Below, one piece after another: positions 43,457 through 53,497 of a DNA stretch of 64,000 bases. The first letter of the stretch is position 1, and each line of letters opens with the position of its first letter. A program made the translations under genes and the position numbers. Under the pieces are notes generated by a model that searched no databases, was not told the DNA's origin, and was given only the letters and a program-made list of their open reading frames with translations. The stretch lies in NCBI RefSeq assembly GCF_018324385.1, contig NZ_AP019536.1, positions 2,418,001-2,482,000 on the forward strand, given 5' to 3'. This DNA is from Ferrigenium kumadai (GTDB lineage: Bacteria; Pseudomonadota; Gammaproteobacteria; Burkholderiales; Gallionellaceae).

Positions 43457-45306
43457 GCGCCATTACCCCCTTCGTTCGGATGATATTCCGGCACCCACTT
43501 CTTCAACGCGGTACGCACTTCTTTATCCGGCATGGTGACAGAGTCCGTCCATTCCAGCAGCGCTCCCAACCAGATATCATCGACCCGTTGCGCACGGGCG
43601 ACGCGCAACTTGGGATGCGGCGTGGGCAGGGTGTGTTCGTTGTCTGCAAGCAACTCCTCATACAGCTTCTCGCCAAGCCGCAGGCCGGTAAACTCGATCT
43701 TGATTTCCTCTTCGTTAAAGCCGGACAGTCGGATCAGGTCCTTGGCCAAATCGACGATTTTCACTGGCTCACCCATATCAAGCACGAAGATCTCACCGCC
43801 TTCCCCCATCAAACCCGCCTGAAGCACCAACTGGGCCGCTTCCGGGATAGACATGAAGTAGCGGGTGATCTCGGGGTGGGTGACGGTAACCGGCCCCCCC
43901 TCGGCGATCTGTTCGCGGAATCTGGGAATCACGCTGCCAGTACTGCCCAGCACATTGCCGAAGCGCACCATAACAAAGCGTGTTCCATCTTCCCGCTGCA
44001 GACCTTGGCACACCATTTCGGCCAGCCGCTTGGAGGCTCCCATCACGTTGGTCGGATTCACTGCCTTGTCCGTGGAAATCAACACGAACTTGCCGACGCC
44101 GTGGCGCTGTGAAGCCCGTGCCACAGTCCAAGTGCCCCGCACGTTGTTACGGATCGCCTGCCAGGCGTTGTGCTGTTCCATCATCGGCACATGCTTGTAC
44201 GCCGCGGCATGGAATACCGCCGCAGGGCAATACATACCCATCACTTCGTCCACACGCGCCGCGTCGCGCACATCGCCGACCAGGCAGACGAAGTCCAGAT
44301 CGGGGAAGCTTCGACTCAGTTCCTGCTCGATGGTGTACAGCGCGAATTCGCACAACTCAAACAGCACCAGCTGTGCCGGCGCGAAGCGGGCAATCTGACG
44401 GCACAGCTCAGAACCGATGGAACCGCCGGCGCCGGTAACCAACACGACCCTGCCGGTCAGCAAGCCATGCAACCCAGCATCGTCCAGTTGAACCGGGTCG
44501 CGTCCCAGCAAGTCGTCAAGTTCGATCGGTCGCAGCTTCGTGACCGCTACCCTCCCGCTCATAAGATCGTCAAAAGACGGCACCGTCAGGACATTCACCT
44601 TTGCAGCATTGCATAACTGGATGGCCCGCTTGCGCTGTTGATGCGAACTAGACGGCATCGCGATGATGACTTGTGACACTCCCATCCGCTCGGTCCAGTA
44701 GGGCATGTCATCCAGCGGTCCCAGCACGCGAACGCCATTGAGCGTAAGGCCATGCTGCTCACGGTTGTCGTCGAGATATCCCACCAGCCGCCAGTCATTA
44801 CTCTTGTTCAATTCCTTGGCAAGGCTGACTGCGGCGTCACCTGCCCCCAGGATCAGCACCGGCTCGCCGCGCAACTTGATGTCGCCGTATAGCCCCTGCT
44901 CCTTCCACATACGGTATATAAAACGGCTCCCCCCCATCATCAGGATCAGCAACAGTGGATTGATCACCAGCACCGCACGGGGTATCACCAAGCCGAGGCG
45001 CAACATCCAGAACAGCAACGGGATGGCCGCGGCAGACATAAATATTGCCAGTATGATGTGACGCAAATCAGCGGTGCTGGCATAGCGCCAGATACCTCGA
45101 TACAAACCAAACCGCCAGAAAATCAGCATTTGCAGTGGTGCCACCCAGATCATGGTACGGAGTAATTCAGCTTCAAAATCATCCGGCAAATCGAAGTTGA
45201 ATCGCAACAAATAGGCCAGCGTCCATGCCGCCATCACTGCCACGAAATCGTGGAGGACGGCCAAGGCCACACGCAAATTGTGTATTCTTTTTTTGGTTAA
45301 GTTCAT
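43453..45306 (-). CDS. WbpM/FlaA1-like UDP-sugar 4,6-dehydratase, membrane form
   Basis: A 617-residue protein with four N-terminal helices (about residues 10-130), a first Rossmann-like domain (LILGAGDAAVSLAKELNK) and a catalytic SDR domain beginning VLVTGAGGSIGSELCRQ. The catalytic region has STDKAVNPTNVMGASKR: Met takes the place of the usual Tyr, the SMK-type triad known for WbpM. These enzymes convert UDP-GlcNAc to a 4-keto-6-deoxy sugar, the starting point of QuiNAc, FucNAc and related residues. I prefer the ATG at 45306 over a TTG three codons upstream. The WaaL-like gene overlaps its 3' end by four bases. Confidence 0.93.
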   Translation of the reverse strand: MNLTKKRIHNLRVALAVLHDFVAVMAAWTLAYLLRFNFDLPDDFEAELLRTMIWVAPLQMLIFWRFGLYRGIWRYASTADLRHIILAIFMSAAAIPLLFWMLRLGLVIPRAVLVINPLLLILMMGGSRFIYRMWKEQGLYGDIKLRGEPVLILGAGDAAVSLAKELNKSNDWRLVGYLDDNREQHGLTLNGVRVLGPLDDMPYWTERMGVSQVIIAMPSSSHQQRKRAIQLCNAAKVNVLTVPSFDDLMSGRVAVTKLRPIELDDLLGRDPVQLDDAGLHGLLTGRVVLVTGAGGSIGSELCRQIARFAPAQLVLFELCEFALYTIEQELSRSFPDLDFVCLVGDVRDAARVDEVMGMYCPAAVFHAAAYKHVPMMEQHNAWQAIRNNVRGTWTVARASQRHGVGKFVLISTDKAVNPTNVMGASKRLAEMVCQGLQREDGTRFVMVRFGNVLGSTGSVIPRFREQIAEGGPVTVTHPEITRYFMSIPEAAQLVLQAGLMGEGGEIFVLDMGEPVKIVDLAKDLIRLSGFNEEEIKIEFTGLRLGEKLYEELLADNEHTLPTPHPKLRVARAQRVDDIWLGALLEWTDSVTMPDKEVRTALKKWVPEYHPNEGGNGA

Positions 45307-45421
45307 CACAATCAAATCGTCAATTTTTAGTTATTGATGGCGTATGCAGTGGCCCGCAGCACAGGACTCGCCGCGCCTTTTCCCCGGTACGCGCTCGTCC
45401 TCCTTCGCCAAAATCTATCGC

Positions 45422-46393
45422 TTACCCGCCTGCCCGGGTCAGCCAACGCGCATCCAGCCAGCGCATCAGAATAATATAGATTGCCAGCCACAGCGGTGCG
45501 ATGACTAGCACCATGTCGTCCCTCCGCAATGCCCACAGTGCGCTAACGCCGGCGCTCGCCATCAAAACATATTCTGCCAACGCCACTTTGCGATGCCCCC
45601 AACCCAGCTGTATCGCGCGCTGATAGTAATGTTCACGGTGAGCCTCGGTTACCTTCGCCCCTCGCAGGCTTCGCTTCACCAGCGTTGCGCTGGCATCCAC
45701 AATAAAGGGCGAAAACACCAGCAACGGAAACCACGCCGCCCAATGGCCTTGCTGCCACCCCCACAGCCCCATCGCTGAAGCAAGAAAACCAAGCGGGATG
45801 GAACCGGCATCGCCCATGAATACTTTCGCAGGGGGGAAATTATGGTATAGAAAGCCCAGCGCCGCCGCTGCGATGCAGAAGTTCTGCATCGCAAGCGTAT
45901 CGTCATGAGCGATCAGCGCCGCAACGCCATAGCACGCAAAGCCGAACAGCGCCATGCCTCCCGCCAGTCCATCCGAACCATCCATGAAGTTATAGAGGTT
46001 GGTCATCCATACCACGAACAGCAACGCCACCACCCCTACCCATATTCCATATTGCGTAAGCAAACCGGAACCGGCGATCCAAAGGACAGCGGCTACGAAA
46101 TGGGCCATCAAGCGCTGACGCACGGGAAGGCCTCGCATGTCATCGTGCAGTGAAACGCCGCACAGGATCAACATCGGCAACACCGCCCACCATACCCATA
46201 CACCCGGGACAAATATCCAGCCCGACAGCGTACCTGCCATCAGTCCTACTCCACCTATTCGGGGGATGGGTGCGGAATGCAGGGAACGCTCGTTAGGAAT
46301 ATCTTGAATGGATTTCCCCGCCTTGCTGGAAAGCAAGAAAGAGATCAACAGGATGGAAACCAGGGCGGAAATCAGTGGTGCGTAATGGATCAT
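45422..46393 (-). CDS. WecA/WbpL-like undecaprenyl-phosphate sugar-1-phosphate transferase
   Basis: A 323-residue membrane enzyme with about ten helices. It shows the MraY/WecA family blocks: IPRIGGVGLMAG, the DD pair in VSLHDDMRGLPVRQR, NLYNFMDGSDGLAGG, and FMGDAGSIPLGF. It attaches the first sugar phosphate to undecaprenyl phosphate on the cytoplasmic side and so starts O-unit assembly. Members of the WbpL group use UDP-FucNAc or UDP-QuiNAc and occur next to WbpM homologues, as here. It lies 20 bases downstream of the Wzz gene. The roughly 115 bases after it before the WbpM-like gene contain no other gene. Confidence 0.92.
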   Translation of the reverse strand: MIHYAPLISALVSILLISFLLSSKAGKSIQDIPNERSLHSAPIPRIGGVGLMAGTLSGWIFVPGVWVWWAVLPMLILCGVSLHDDMRGLPVRQRLMAHFVAAVLWIAGSGLLTQYGIWVGVVALLFVVWMTNLYNFMDGSDGLAGGMALFGFACYGVAALIAHDDTLAMQNFCIAAAALGFLYHNFPPAKVFMGDAGSIPLGFLASAMGLWGWQQGHWAAWFPLLVFSPFIVDASATLVKRSLRGAKVTEAHREHYYQRAIQLGWGHRKVALAEYVLMASAGVSALWALRRDDMVLVIAPLWLAIYIILMRWLDARWLTRAGG

Positions 46394-46413
46394 TGGTTAG
46401 ACCGGCAGCGGCA

Positions 46414-47253
46414 TCAACACTTCGAATCAACATTGCTTTTGCTCAGCGCATTGTGTACAAACGCAATGGCGAGCCCCCCGAACAACCCAAGCAATAGCGC
46501 CATGCCGACAATGGCAGACCTCTTGGGGCTCACCGGTCTTTCAGAAACCCAAACGCCCCCGATTACCTTTGTTGCATATGTGGCATATGGACGCAATTGT
46601 TCGGTCAACTCATGCTTTCGCTGTTCCAGGTCCCGCAGCTGTTTTGACTCATCCTCAAGAACAGTTGCCGCAATCGTGGCCGTATATGAATTCCAATTGC
46701 GGTCCCCATGCAATTGTTTCTTCATGAAATCCCTCTCCAGCACGATTTTCTGGATTTCTTCATCAACATGCTGAAGTTGCGCTTTGATACTTGCTACGCT
46801 CCCTGTTAGCTTGTCGTTTTCAATTTCCTGCAAGTAACTTACGCTGTTGGCCGCCAAAGCACGCGCCGTTTCGGGGGAGTATCCCCACACCTTGAGCTCG
46901 ACCAGATCCTCATTGTCAATTTTCTTGACCTTCAGTGAGTCTTCATAGAGATTCTTTGCATCCCGCAAATCAGCCGATGCCAATTTTGTCCGGCTCATCA
47001 CATCCGCCGCAAATGTAGGATGTTGCATCCTTGCCATAACGCTCCCAGCGGACTCTATTGTTTTTTCGCCCCCGATCTGCCCAATCCGGAAAATGGCGGA
47101 AGCCTCCCATTTGGGCGCCATCACAAACGAAACCAGAACATATGCTGCAATTCCGCAAACGACCGGAGCGATCAGAATGGTTTGTTTATACCGCTTAATC
47201 GTCTGCCATATATCGTTGAGGCTAATTTCAAATTCTTCCGCTGCTTGTGTCAT
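46414..47253 (-). CDS. Wzz-type chain-length determinant protein
   Basis: A 279-residue inner-membrane protein with the Wzz/PCP topology: a short cytoplasmic start (ISLNDIWQTIKRYK), a first helix (TILIAPVVCGIAAYVLVSFVM), a helical periplasmic domain rich in coiled-coil character (about residues 60-240), then a Pro-rich block (VSERPVSPKRS) and a second helix near the C-terminus. It controls the number of O-units added by the Wzy polymerase. The ATG at 47253 has an AAGGAAG site; an upstream ATG eight codons away is less likely. Confidence 0.88.
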   Translation of the reverse strand: MTQAAEEFEISLNDIWQTIKRYKQTILIAPVVCGIAAYVLVSFVMAPKWEASAIFRIGQIGGEKTIESAGSVMARMQHPTFAADVMSRTKLASADLRDAKNLYEDSLKVKKIDNEDLVELKVWGYSPETARALAANSVSYLQEIENDKLTGSVASIKAQLQHVDEEIQKIVLERDFMKKQLHGDRNWNSYTATIAATVLEDESKQLRDLEQRKHELTEQLRPYATYATKVIGGVWVSERPVSPKRSAIVGMALLLGLFGGLAIAFVHNALSKSNVDSKC

Positions 47254-47280
47254 TGCATTCTTCCTTGGCTTTATCAAACG

Positions 47281-48240
47281 CTATTTGTCTAAAGTTGCGG
47301 CTATGGTTTTATGCAACCCTTGCTGCAAAGTATAAGGCGGTTTCCAATTCAACTCGCGGCAGATTTTACCACTGTCCACTTGCAGCGACCCCAGAAGCCG
47401 CTCGATTTGCGCGGACTTGCCGACTAGCATTCCTGCCAATCTCAGCCACGTTGGCGGACAATGGAACACCCGTGATTTAACGCCCATTAGACTTCCCAAT
47501 AGTCTCAGCAAATCAGGAGTAGAGATGCTTTCCCCGTCGCTCACGAGATAGGTTTGCCCTTTAGCTTCAGGTTGCACGGCGCAAGCGACCAGCGCGTCAG
47601 CCAGATTGCCGACATAGATCAAATCACGCCGATTACGCACAGAAGCAAACGGCAAAGGGAGTCCGCGCGCGACTACCCGCATCATCTGTGCAAAATTGCC
47701 TTTCACCGCCTCGCCGTATACAAGCGGGGGGCGCACGATCACAACCTCTAGCCCCGTTTCCTCAGCGACGCGATGCAACGCCTGCTCTGCCTCCCATTTG
47801 GATACTCCGTATGGATCCTGGGGAGCGGGCACATCCCTCTCGGTAAAGCGCTCCTCGCCATGCGTTACCTCACCATTCACCTTGATGCTGCTGACATACA
47901 CAAAACGTCTTACTCCCAGCGCAACGGCGGTCCGTGCCAATTGCTCGGTTCCCGTCGTATTCACTTTACGGAACTCTTCCAGCGGATCGGCCGCTTCATC
48001 ATGCATTACATGCACCCGTGCCGCCAAATGGATGACCACGTCAATACCGCGTACTGCTTCGCGCCAGTCCGTATGCCCATCGACAGTTCCCACATGGACA
48101 ATCTCAATTCCGGGGTAATGGGATTGAGACCGCACGGCCACTCGCACGAAATACCCGCCCGCCCTCAACTCTTCACACACGACTCGACCGACGAATCCAT
48201 TGGCACCAGTTACCAGCACTTTCGGTCTATTTTCGCTCAT
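47281..48240 (-). CDS. NAD-dependent sugar epimerase/reductase (WbpV-like)
   Basis: A 319-residue extended short-chain dehydrogenase. The cofactor-binding motif is VLVTGANGFVGRVV. The catalytic residues are Ser in YVSSIKVNGE and Tyr/Lys in DPYGVSKWEAE. In O-antigen loci such enzymes, beside WbpL and WbpM homologues, reduce the 4-keto sugar from WbpM to UDP-QuiNAc or UDP-FucNAc, so WbpV- or WbpK-type activity is likely. The coding start overlaps the preceding glycosyltransferase end by 14 bases. The exact stereochemical outcome cannot be told from sequence. Confidence 0.88.
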   Translation of the reverse strand: MSENRPKVLVTGANGFVGRVVCEELRAGGYFVRVAVRSQSHYPGIEIVHVGTVDGHTDWREAVRGIDVVIHLAARVHVMHDEAADPLEEFRKVNTTGTEQLARTAVALGVRRFVYVSSIKVNGEVTHGEERFTERDVPAPQDPYGVSKWEAEQALHRVAEETGLEVVIVRPPLVYGEAVKGNFAQMMRVVARGLPLPFASVRNRRDLIYVGNLADALVACAVQPEAKGQTYLVSDGESISTPDLLRLLGSLMGVKSRVFHCPPTWLRLAGMLVGKSAQIERLLGSLQVDSGKICRELNWKPPYTLQQGLHKTIAATLDK

Positions 48241-49405
48241 TACCCAACTCCATGATATCGGCGGCCATTTCCCTCGCGATGTTCATTCGGGCGAACTTGG
48301 CAACAAATCTGTCCCGAGGTTCATTCTGCAACCGGAGTTGGCTGAACACACGCACGGCTTCTGCTGCATCGCATGGCTGGAACACCGCCGAATTATCCAG
48401 CTCGGCACGCACAAATTCGGCAGCATAACCGGAGACACCCGCCCAAATCGGCTTGCCCATTGCTCCATACTCAAAGAGCTTCGAGGGCAATACTTTTTTG
48501 AACGCATCGTAATCATTCAAATGCAGGAACAGCACGTCCGCAACCTGGTAGGCCTCGATCAATTGCGTCCGACTCATTGGCGGCAGTAGCTCAACGTTGT
48601 CCACGCCGGCTGTGGCCAGTGCCGTCCTTAACGCATCCTTCTTTCCCCCGTCCCCGATGATTTTGAAATGCACTAGTCCGTGCATTCTTTTTGCCAAATC
48701 GGGAACGATCGCGTGCAATCCCTGCCCTTCCCCCAGGTTTCCCGCATAGAGCACTTCTACCGCGCCTCCCTGGCGTTCCTGCAGCATTCGAGGGGCCGCC
48801 GACAAAAACTCATCATCGATCCCGTTGGTAAAAAAGGAGAAGTGTTGATCGGGATAGCGCTCCCGAAAATACCCGGCAAAGCCCTGCGATACCAGATTCA
48901 CCCTGCTTGCGCGGTTTACCGTCCAGCGCTCCAATAGTGCAAAAACAGGTTTGGCCAGGATGGCAAAATGCCTCGGCAACACGTCCTTGATCGTATCGAC
49001 AAAAATGTCGCGGATATCAAGATACAGCGGCGCCCTTTTCTTGGACGCTATATAGGCCCCCAAGGCCGCCGTCATAAGCCGACTTGATGTGACAAAGACA
49101 AGGTCGTACTGCTTGTCACGAACGATTTGACGGACCTGTCTTGCGAAGGACCAGAAAGCTTTCGACTGATCAATCATTCCGCTTTTGTGAGACGGGAGGG
49201 CGATACGATCGACAGTAATCCCATTCTCCCGCTCGAACGCCAAGGCATCCTGACTAAAGGACTGATAGCGATTCGGCAGTGTCGTCACCACATGTATTTC
49301 TGCCGAGGGATCGACCTCCTTTAGCGCTTTTGTCAACGCCGTCGCGCGAAAAGACCCCGCACTGAGGTCGGGCCTATAATAAAAAGTGAGCAATAATATT
49401 TTCAT
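48227..49405 (-). CDS. GT4-family glycosyltransferase (WbuB/WbpH-like)
   Basis: A 392-residue GT-B enzyme. It begins ILLLTFYYRPDLSAGSFRATAL, a start typical of WbuB-type transferases acting on FucNAc or QuiNAc acceptors. The middle block is VEVLYAGNLGEGQGLHAIVPD, and the C-terminal KVLPSKLFEYGAMGKPIWAG contains the donor-binding Glu. The start at 49405 overlaps the heparinase-like stop by four bases; a longer in-frame extension runs into that gene and is unlikely. It probably adds the second sugar of the repeat unit. Confidence 0.88.
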   Translation of the reverse strand: MKILLLTFYYRPDLSAGSFRATALTKALKEVDPSAEIHVVTTLPNRYQSFSQDALAFERENGITVDRIALPSHKSGMIDQSKAFWSFARQVRQIVRDKQYDLVFVTSSRLMTAALGAYIASKKRAPLYLDIRDIFVDTIKDVLPRHFAILAKPVFALLERWTVNRASRVNLVSQGFAGYFRERYPDQHFSFFTNGIDDEFLSAAPRMLQERQGGAVEVLYAGNLGEGQGLHAIVPDLAKRMHGLVHFKIIGDGGKKDALRTALATAGVDNVELLPPMSRTQLIEAYQVADVLFLHLNDYDAFKKVLPSKLFEYGAMGKPIWAGVSGYAAEFVRAELDNSAVFQPCDAAEAVRVFSQLRLQNEPRDRFVAKFARMNIAREMAADIMELGNERK

Positions 49406-51063
49406 TGGCGCAATCCAGTTTCCGGGCATCGCACGCCCCAATCCAGATGAAATCCGAACTGGCTGTTGGATGCCTTTAGCTCGATGCATGACGATGGGCA
49501 CACAATCCCGAATTCAGGAAAATACTCTGATTCCACGACCTGCATTAGCGCGCCCTCTGCCTTCCAGGCCAGCCCGATATCCCCTAGCCGGGCCGAACTT
49601 TTCCCGACACCTCGCTCAACCTGGACATCGGGATGTAGAAAGTATCGCGCGACGGCCTCCGAAAAATCGCCTTCTATACGGTCGGATACCTCGATGAAAC
49701 CATCTCTTATCGTCCACTGCCTTCTATGCACCGGCCGGCCCGGCAAACGGCGATAGCCGTCATGAGATCCACTGACACAAATCCCTTCATCTGTCTCTTC
49801 AACCGTGACGTCAAAAGGATAGGCACGCCGTGCCACGCGAAATCCCGCCCAAACCTCTGAAGAATTTTCGCCATTAATGGCAACTGTACTGTGGGCAGCG
49901 GTAGATCGCTGATGTTCCCGCTGAGGGCCCAGCCCATAACGGGATGTGCCGGAATTAACAATCACGCGCCTCTTCCCGACCGAGAGTTCGAAGCTCAGCG
50001 TATCCGCATGAGCATGCCCTGGCAGATAATCCGGACCGACTGGGGCAACATCCAGGATGGCGACAGTATCACCATCCTGAACACGTATGTAGCCGGATTC
50101 TTTCAGCCAAGTGACCCCGTCTACCGTCGCTGTTTCACACGTGCAGCCGAGCCTGTTTGAGTACAAAAAAAGTTCTTCTGGAGGTGGCGCAATACCTATC
50201 GCCGCGTCATTGAAAAATGAAATTTCGCCATCCGGGTGGCACATTGCAGCGAGCCACTTCTTCATTTGCTCCACCACCGCAGGCAACCTATCAACCAATT
50301 CCCGCCACTCGTGGAATACGTCAGGAAACATCCTCGACAAATTCAACAGGTCCAGCATGTCTTCAAGCGCGAGTGCGTGATACATGGTGCTGCGTTCGAA
50401 GTGCCCCCCATCCGCAAGGATCTGTTCTGAAATCTCGCCTTCAAGTATTCGCATGCCACAGCGGAGCCACTCTGCAGCCTCATCACCTTCGAAGTAACAA
50501 CCTGCGAATACCAAAGCCTTGGCGTTGGCAAACAGGTGGTTGCCGAGCAAATGCCGCTCCAGCCGTGTTGTCAAATATCGGACCTGGATCGCCAGTGAAT
50601 GAATCGCCGAGTGGCTTAGTGCATTTTTTGAAAGCGACCATTTGATCCAGTTGACGACTCTCAGTGAAAGCGGGTACGGCTCCCATCCCGCCCCTCCCAC
50701 CGGCGGATTCTCCGCCACCCACCGGTCGATCAACGCCCTGTGCCAGTCCGAACGCTCAATGGCACTGGAGGCGTTAAGATCATCAAAGTAATGAAGATTG
50801 TATAGATGTAGCTTCTCGAGCTGGGGGGCATTCCAAGCTGCTGCGTCGCTCAATTCGATCTTCGAGCTCAGGAACGTGAAGCACGAAGGGCCGGTCATGC
50901 TGCACCGGCGTGGGGCCGGAAGAACCCAATTGCCGCCTCTATTGCGCAGTGAGGGAGCCTCTGCCAGATCTGGAGATCGGCGAATTATCCGGAAAACCAG
51001 CCTGTGCCAGATTTGCTCAGGCCGGAGATACCGAACCGTCCAGAATAGTCGTGACAGTTTCAA
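49402..51063 (-). CDS. Heparinase II/III-like protein
   Basis: A 553-residue protein with an N-terminal alpha/alpha-toroid (about residues 60-330; LHYFDDLNAS, NHLFANAKALVFAGCYF) and a C-terminal beta-sheet domain (VAPVGPDYLPGHAHADTLSFELS, GTSRYGLGPQREHQRSTAAHSTV). These are the heparinase II/III blocks, including the His-rich GHAHADTLSFEL segment. No signal peptide is obvious. Such genes are frequent in polysaccharide loci together with bi-domain oxidoreductases and uronic-acid dehydrogenases. A lyase or uronate-modifying role is inferred. Start and stop overlap neighbours by four bases. Confidence 0.88.
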   Translation of the reverse strand: MKLSRLFWTVRYLRPEQIWHRLVFRIIRRSPDLAEAPSLRNRGGNWVLPAPRRCSMTGPSCFTFLSSKIELSDAAAWNAPQLEKLHLYNLHYFDDLNASSAIERSDWHRALIDRWVAENPPVGGAGWEPYPLSLRVVNWIKWSLSKNALSHSAIHSLAIQVRYLTTRLERHLLGNHLFANAKALVFAGCYFEGDEAAEWLRCGMRILEGEISEQILADGGHFERSTMYHALALEDMLDLLNLSRMFPDVFHEWRELVDRLPAVVEQMKKWLAAMCHPDGEISFFNDAAIGIAPPPEELFLYSNRLGCTCETATVDGVTWLKESGYIRVQDGDTVAILDVAPVGPDYLPGHAHADTLSFELSVGKRRVIVNSGTSRYGLGPQREHQRSTAAHSTVAINGENSSEVWAGFRVARRAYPFDVTVEETDEGICVSGSHDGYRRLPGRPVHRRQWTIRDGFIEVSDRIEGDFSEAVARYFLHPDVQVERGVGKSSARLGDIGLAWKAEGALMQVVESEYFPEFGIVCPSSCIELKASNSQFGFHLDWGVRCPETGLRQ

Positions 51064-52337
51064 GAGTTATGACGCCAAACACCGCAGGCATCTACAACCG
51101 ATTTCTCACCTAAGGTATCGACGTCCAATTCCTTGAACGGGCGATGAGCAACCAAACCAACGATGATGTGCGCTTTCTTTACAGCCCCGAACATCGATTC
51201 CAGCCTTACATTTTTTCCTTCCAGCGAGGCTGGCAGCGTTTCTACATTCGGCTCCACCGCCAGCACCACCCCTGGGTGGGCACTTGCCAACGTAGCAGTA
51301 ATCGCCAGCGACGGGCTTTCACGAAGGTCGTCAATATCCGGCTTGAATGCCAATCCAAAGCATGCGATCACGACGTCGCGCGCGGTCTGTTTCGGGTTGG
51401 CCTGGAGGTAAGCCGCCACCGCCAACTGTACACGCTCAATCACCCACTGAGGTTTGTAATCATTGACTTCCCGAGCCGTCCGGATCAGACGAGCCTCCTC
51501 TGGTGCGGAATCAACGATGAACCACGGATCGACGGCAATACAGTGACCCCCGACCCCTGGGCCCGGCTGAAGAATATTTACCCGGGGATGCCGATTGGCG
51601 AGCCGGATGAGTTCCCATACATCGATTCCAAGCCGAGAGCAGACCAGTGACAGTTCGTTTGCAAATGCGATGTTTACGTCGCGGAAACTGTTTTCAGTCA
51701 GTTTGCACATCTCTGCTGTGCGAGCATTGGTGACGAAACATTCTCCCTGCACAAACGTCTTGTAAAGGGCAACCGCTGCCTGGGAGCATTTTTCGGTCAT
51801 GCCGCCAATGACCCTATCGTTTTCTATCAGCTCGTGCAACACCTTGCCAGGCAACACTCGCTCCGGACAATAAGCGATGCGAATATCCGAGGCTGTGCCG
51901 GCATGTTGGGGGAAACTAAGGTCTGGCCGTGCCGCGGCCAGCCAATCCGCCAGCTTCTCGGTGGCCCCAACCGGCGAGGTCGATTCAAGGATGACCAGAT
52001 TTCCCGGCTTCAATACTGGGGCAATTGAGGCACAGGCCGCTTCAATGAACTTGAGGTCCGGCTCGTGGTGATCTTTGAATGGTGTCGGCACTGCAATCAC
52101 GAATGCATCTGCTGGTTCCGGCTTTGTGGAAGCCCTCAAGTGACCGGTCGTCACTACAGCCCGGACAATGCTATCAAGATCGGGCTCGACGATATGAATC
52201 TCGCCACGGTTAATCGTATCCACGGCATGCTGATTGATGTCGATCCCGATAACGTGGATTTTCCGTGATGCAATGACGGCGGCGGTGGGTAATCCTATAT
52301 AACCAAGGCCAATGACTGAAATGGTTTGAAATGGCAT
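51060..52337 (-). CDS. wecC: UDP-N-acetyl-D-mannosaminuronate dehydrogenase
   Basis: A 425-residue NAD-dependent dehydrogenase that oxidises UDP-ManNAc at C6 in two steps to the uronate. It has the VIGLGYIGLPTA dinucleotide motif, FVIAVPTPF, STSPVGATEKLADWL, CPERVLPG, and the catalytic Cys in GPGVGGHCIAVDPWF. The C-terminal domain has CFGLAFKPDIDDLRESPSL. Length fits WecC (420). It sits 15 bases downstream of wecB, so the two together give UDP-ManNAcA from UDP-GlcNAc. A WbpA/WbpO-type dehydrogenase acting on a relative is the alternative. Confidence 0.92.
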   Translation of the reverse strand: MPFQTISVIGLGYIGLPTAAVIASRKIHVIGIDINQHAVDTINRGEIHIVEPDLDSIVRAVVTTGHLRASTKPEPADAFVIAVPTPFKDHHEPDLKFIEAACASIAPVLKPGNLVILESTSPVGATEKLADWLAAARPDLSFPQHAGTASDIRIAYCPERVLPGKVLHELIENDRVIGGMTEKCSQAAVALYKTFVQGECFVTNARTAEMCKLTENSFRDVNIAFANELSLVCSRLGIDVWELIRLANRHPRVNILQPGPGVGGHCIAVDPWFIVDSAPEEARLIRTAREVNDYKPQWVIERVQLAVAAYLQANPKQTARDVVIACFGLAFKPDIDDLRESPSLAITATLASAHPGVVLAVEPNVETLPASLEGKNVRLESMFGAVKKAHIIVGLVAHRPFKELDVDTLGEKSVVDACGVWRHNS

Positions 52338-52352
52338 GATCAGCTTGCTTTT

Positions 52353-53486
52353 TTAGTTGGTAAAAGTTTCGATGCGTGAAAGGATATCGAGAATCTGCGC
52401 ACAGGCATTTCCTTGTCCATAAGGATTATGGGCAATGCTCATCTGGCGGTACGCTTCTGATTCGGTGAGGAGACAATGCAATCCAGCCTTGATGGCATCT
52501 GTATCAGTGCCGACCAACTTTACTGTTCCCGCCGCAACCGCCTCGGGGCGCTCGGTTGTATCGCGCATCACCAGCACAGGCTTTCCAAGGGAAGGCGCCT
52601 CTTCCTGAATCCCGCCGGAGTCTGTAAGAATCAGGTAGGCGCGGTCCATTAAATAGACGAAAGGCAGGTAATCCAGAGGCTCCAGAAGGTGGATATTGGG
52701 AATACCCTGCAGCAACCGGGATACCGGCTCCTGCACATTCGGATTCAGATGGACGGGGTAAACAAATTCGACATCCGGAAATGCCTTGGCGCTATCGATC
52801 AAAGCATGGCATATCCGCTCAAACCCACCGCCAAAGCTTTCTCGCCGGTGCCCGGTGATCAGCACCAGCCGGTGATCGGTCGGCAAAAACGAGAATTGTT
52901 TGCGAAATACCGCCTGAAGGGAATTGTCTGTCCTGAGTTTCTGCACTACCTGCAGTAACGCATCAATGACCGTATTGCCTGTCACGAACACCCGTTCCGG
53001 CGACACCCCTTCTTTCAGAAGGTTAGTCCGGGCAGTATCAGTAGGCGCGAAGTGCAAGGCAGCCAGTGCACCGGTAAGCTTCCGGTTCGCCTCCTCCGGC
53101 CACGGGGAATAAAGGTTGCCGGTACGCAATCCGGCTTCGACATGCCCAACCGGAATCCGCTGATAGTAGGCGGCCAGAGCGGTTGCGAAAGTCGTTGCGG
53201 TATCACCATGCACCAGGACGATGTCGGGCTTGAACGCCGCAAAAACCTCCTGCATCCCTGTGAGAATCGATGTGGTTATCTCCGTCAGGCCCTGACTTTT
53301 CTTCATCACATCCAAGTCAAAATCCGGCTTCAACCCGAACAATGCCAAAACTTGGTCAAGCATTTCACGATGCTGAGCGGTGACACACAAGCGGGACTCA
53401 AACCTGCTATCAGCGGCAAGCGCCACGACCAGCGGTGCCATTTTGATGGCCTCCGGCCGCGTACCAAAGACAGTAAGTATTTTCAC
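52353..53486 (-). CDS. wecB: UDP-N-acetylglucosamine 2-epimerase (non-hydrolysing)
   Basis: A 377-residue GT-B-fold epimerase that converts UDP-GlcNAc to UDP-ManNAc. It starts [17 protein letters not shown], has [19 protein letters not shown] and [34 protein letters not shown], and the C-terminal [22 protein letters not shown]. All are hallmarks of the WecB/MnaA family, and the length is normal. It is followed closely by wecC. A WbpI-like epimerase acting on diacetamido-uronate is possible, since the locus also has the acetamidino module. Confidence 0.93.
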   Translation of the reverse strand: MKILTVFGTRPEAIKMAPLVVALAADSRFESRLCVTAQHREMLDQVLALFGLKPDFDLDVMKKSQGLTEITTSILTGMQEVFAAFKPDIVLVHGDTATTFATALAAYYQRIPVGHVEAGLRTGNLYSPWPEEANRKLTGALAALHFAPTDTARTNLLKEGVSPERVFVTGNTVIDALLQVVQKLRTDNSLQAVFRKQFSFLPTDHRLVLITGHRRESFGGGFERICHALIDSAKAFPDVEFVYPVHLNPNVQEPVSRLLQGIPNIHLLEPLDYLPFVYLMDRAYLILTDSGGIQEEAPSLGKPVLVMRDTTERPEAVAAGTVKLVGTDTDAIKAGLHCLLTESEAYRQMSIAHNPYGQGNACAQILDILSRIETFTN

Positions 53487-53497
53487 CTGGCCGCCCC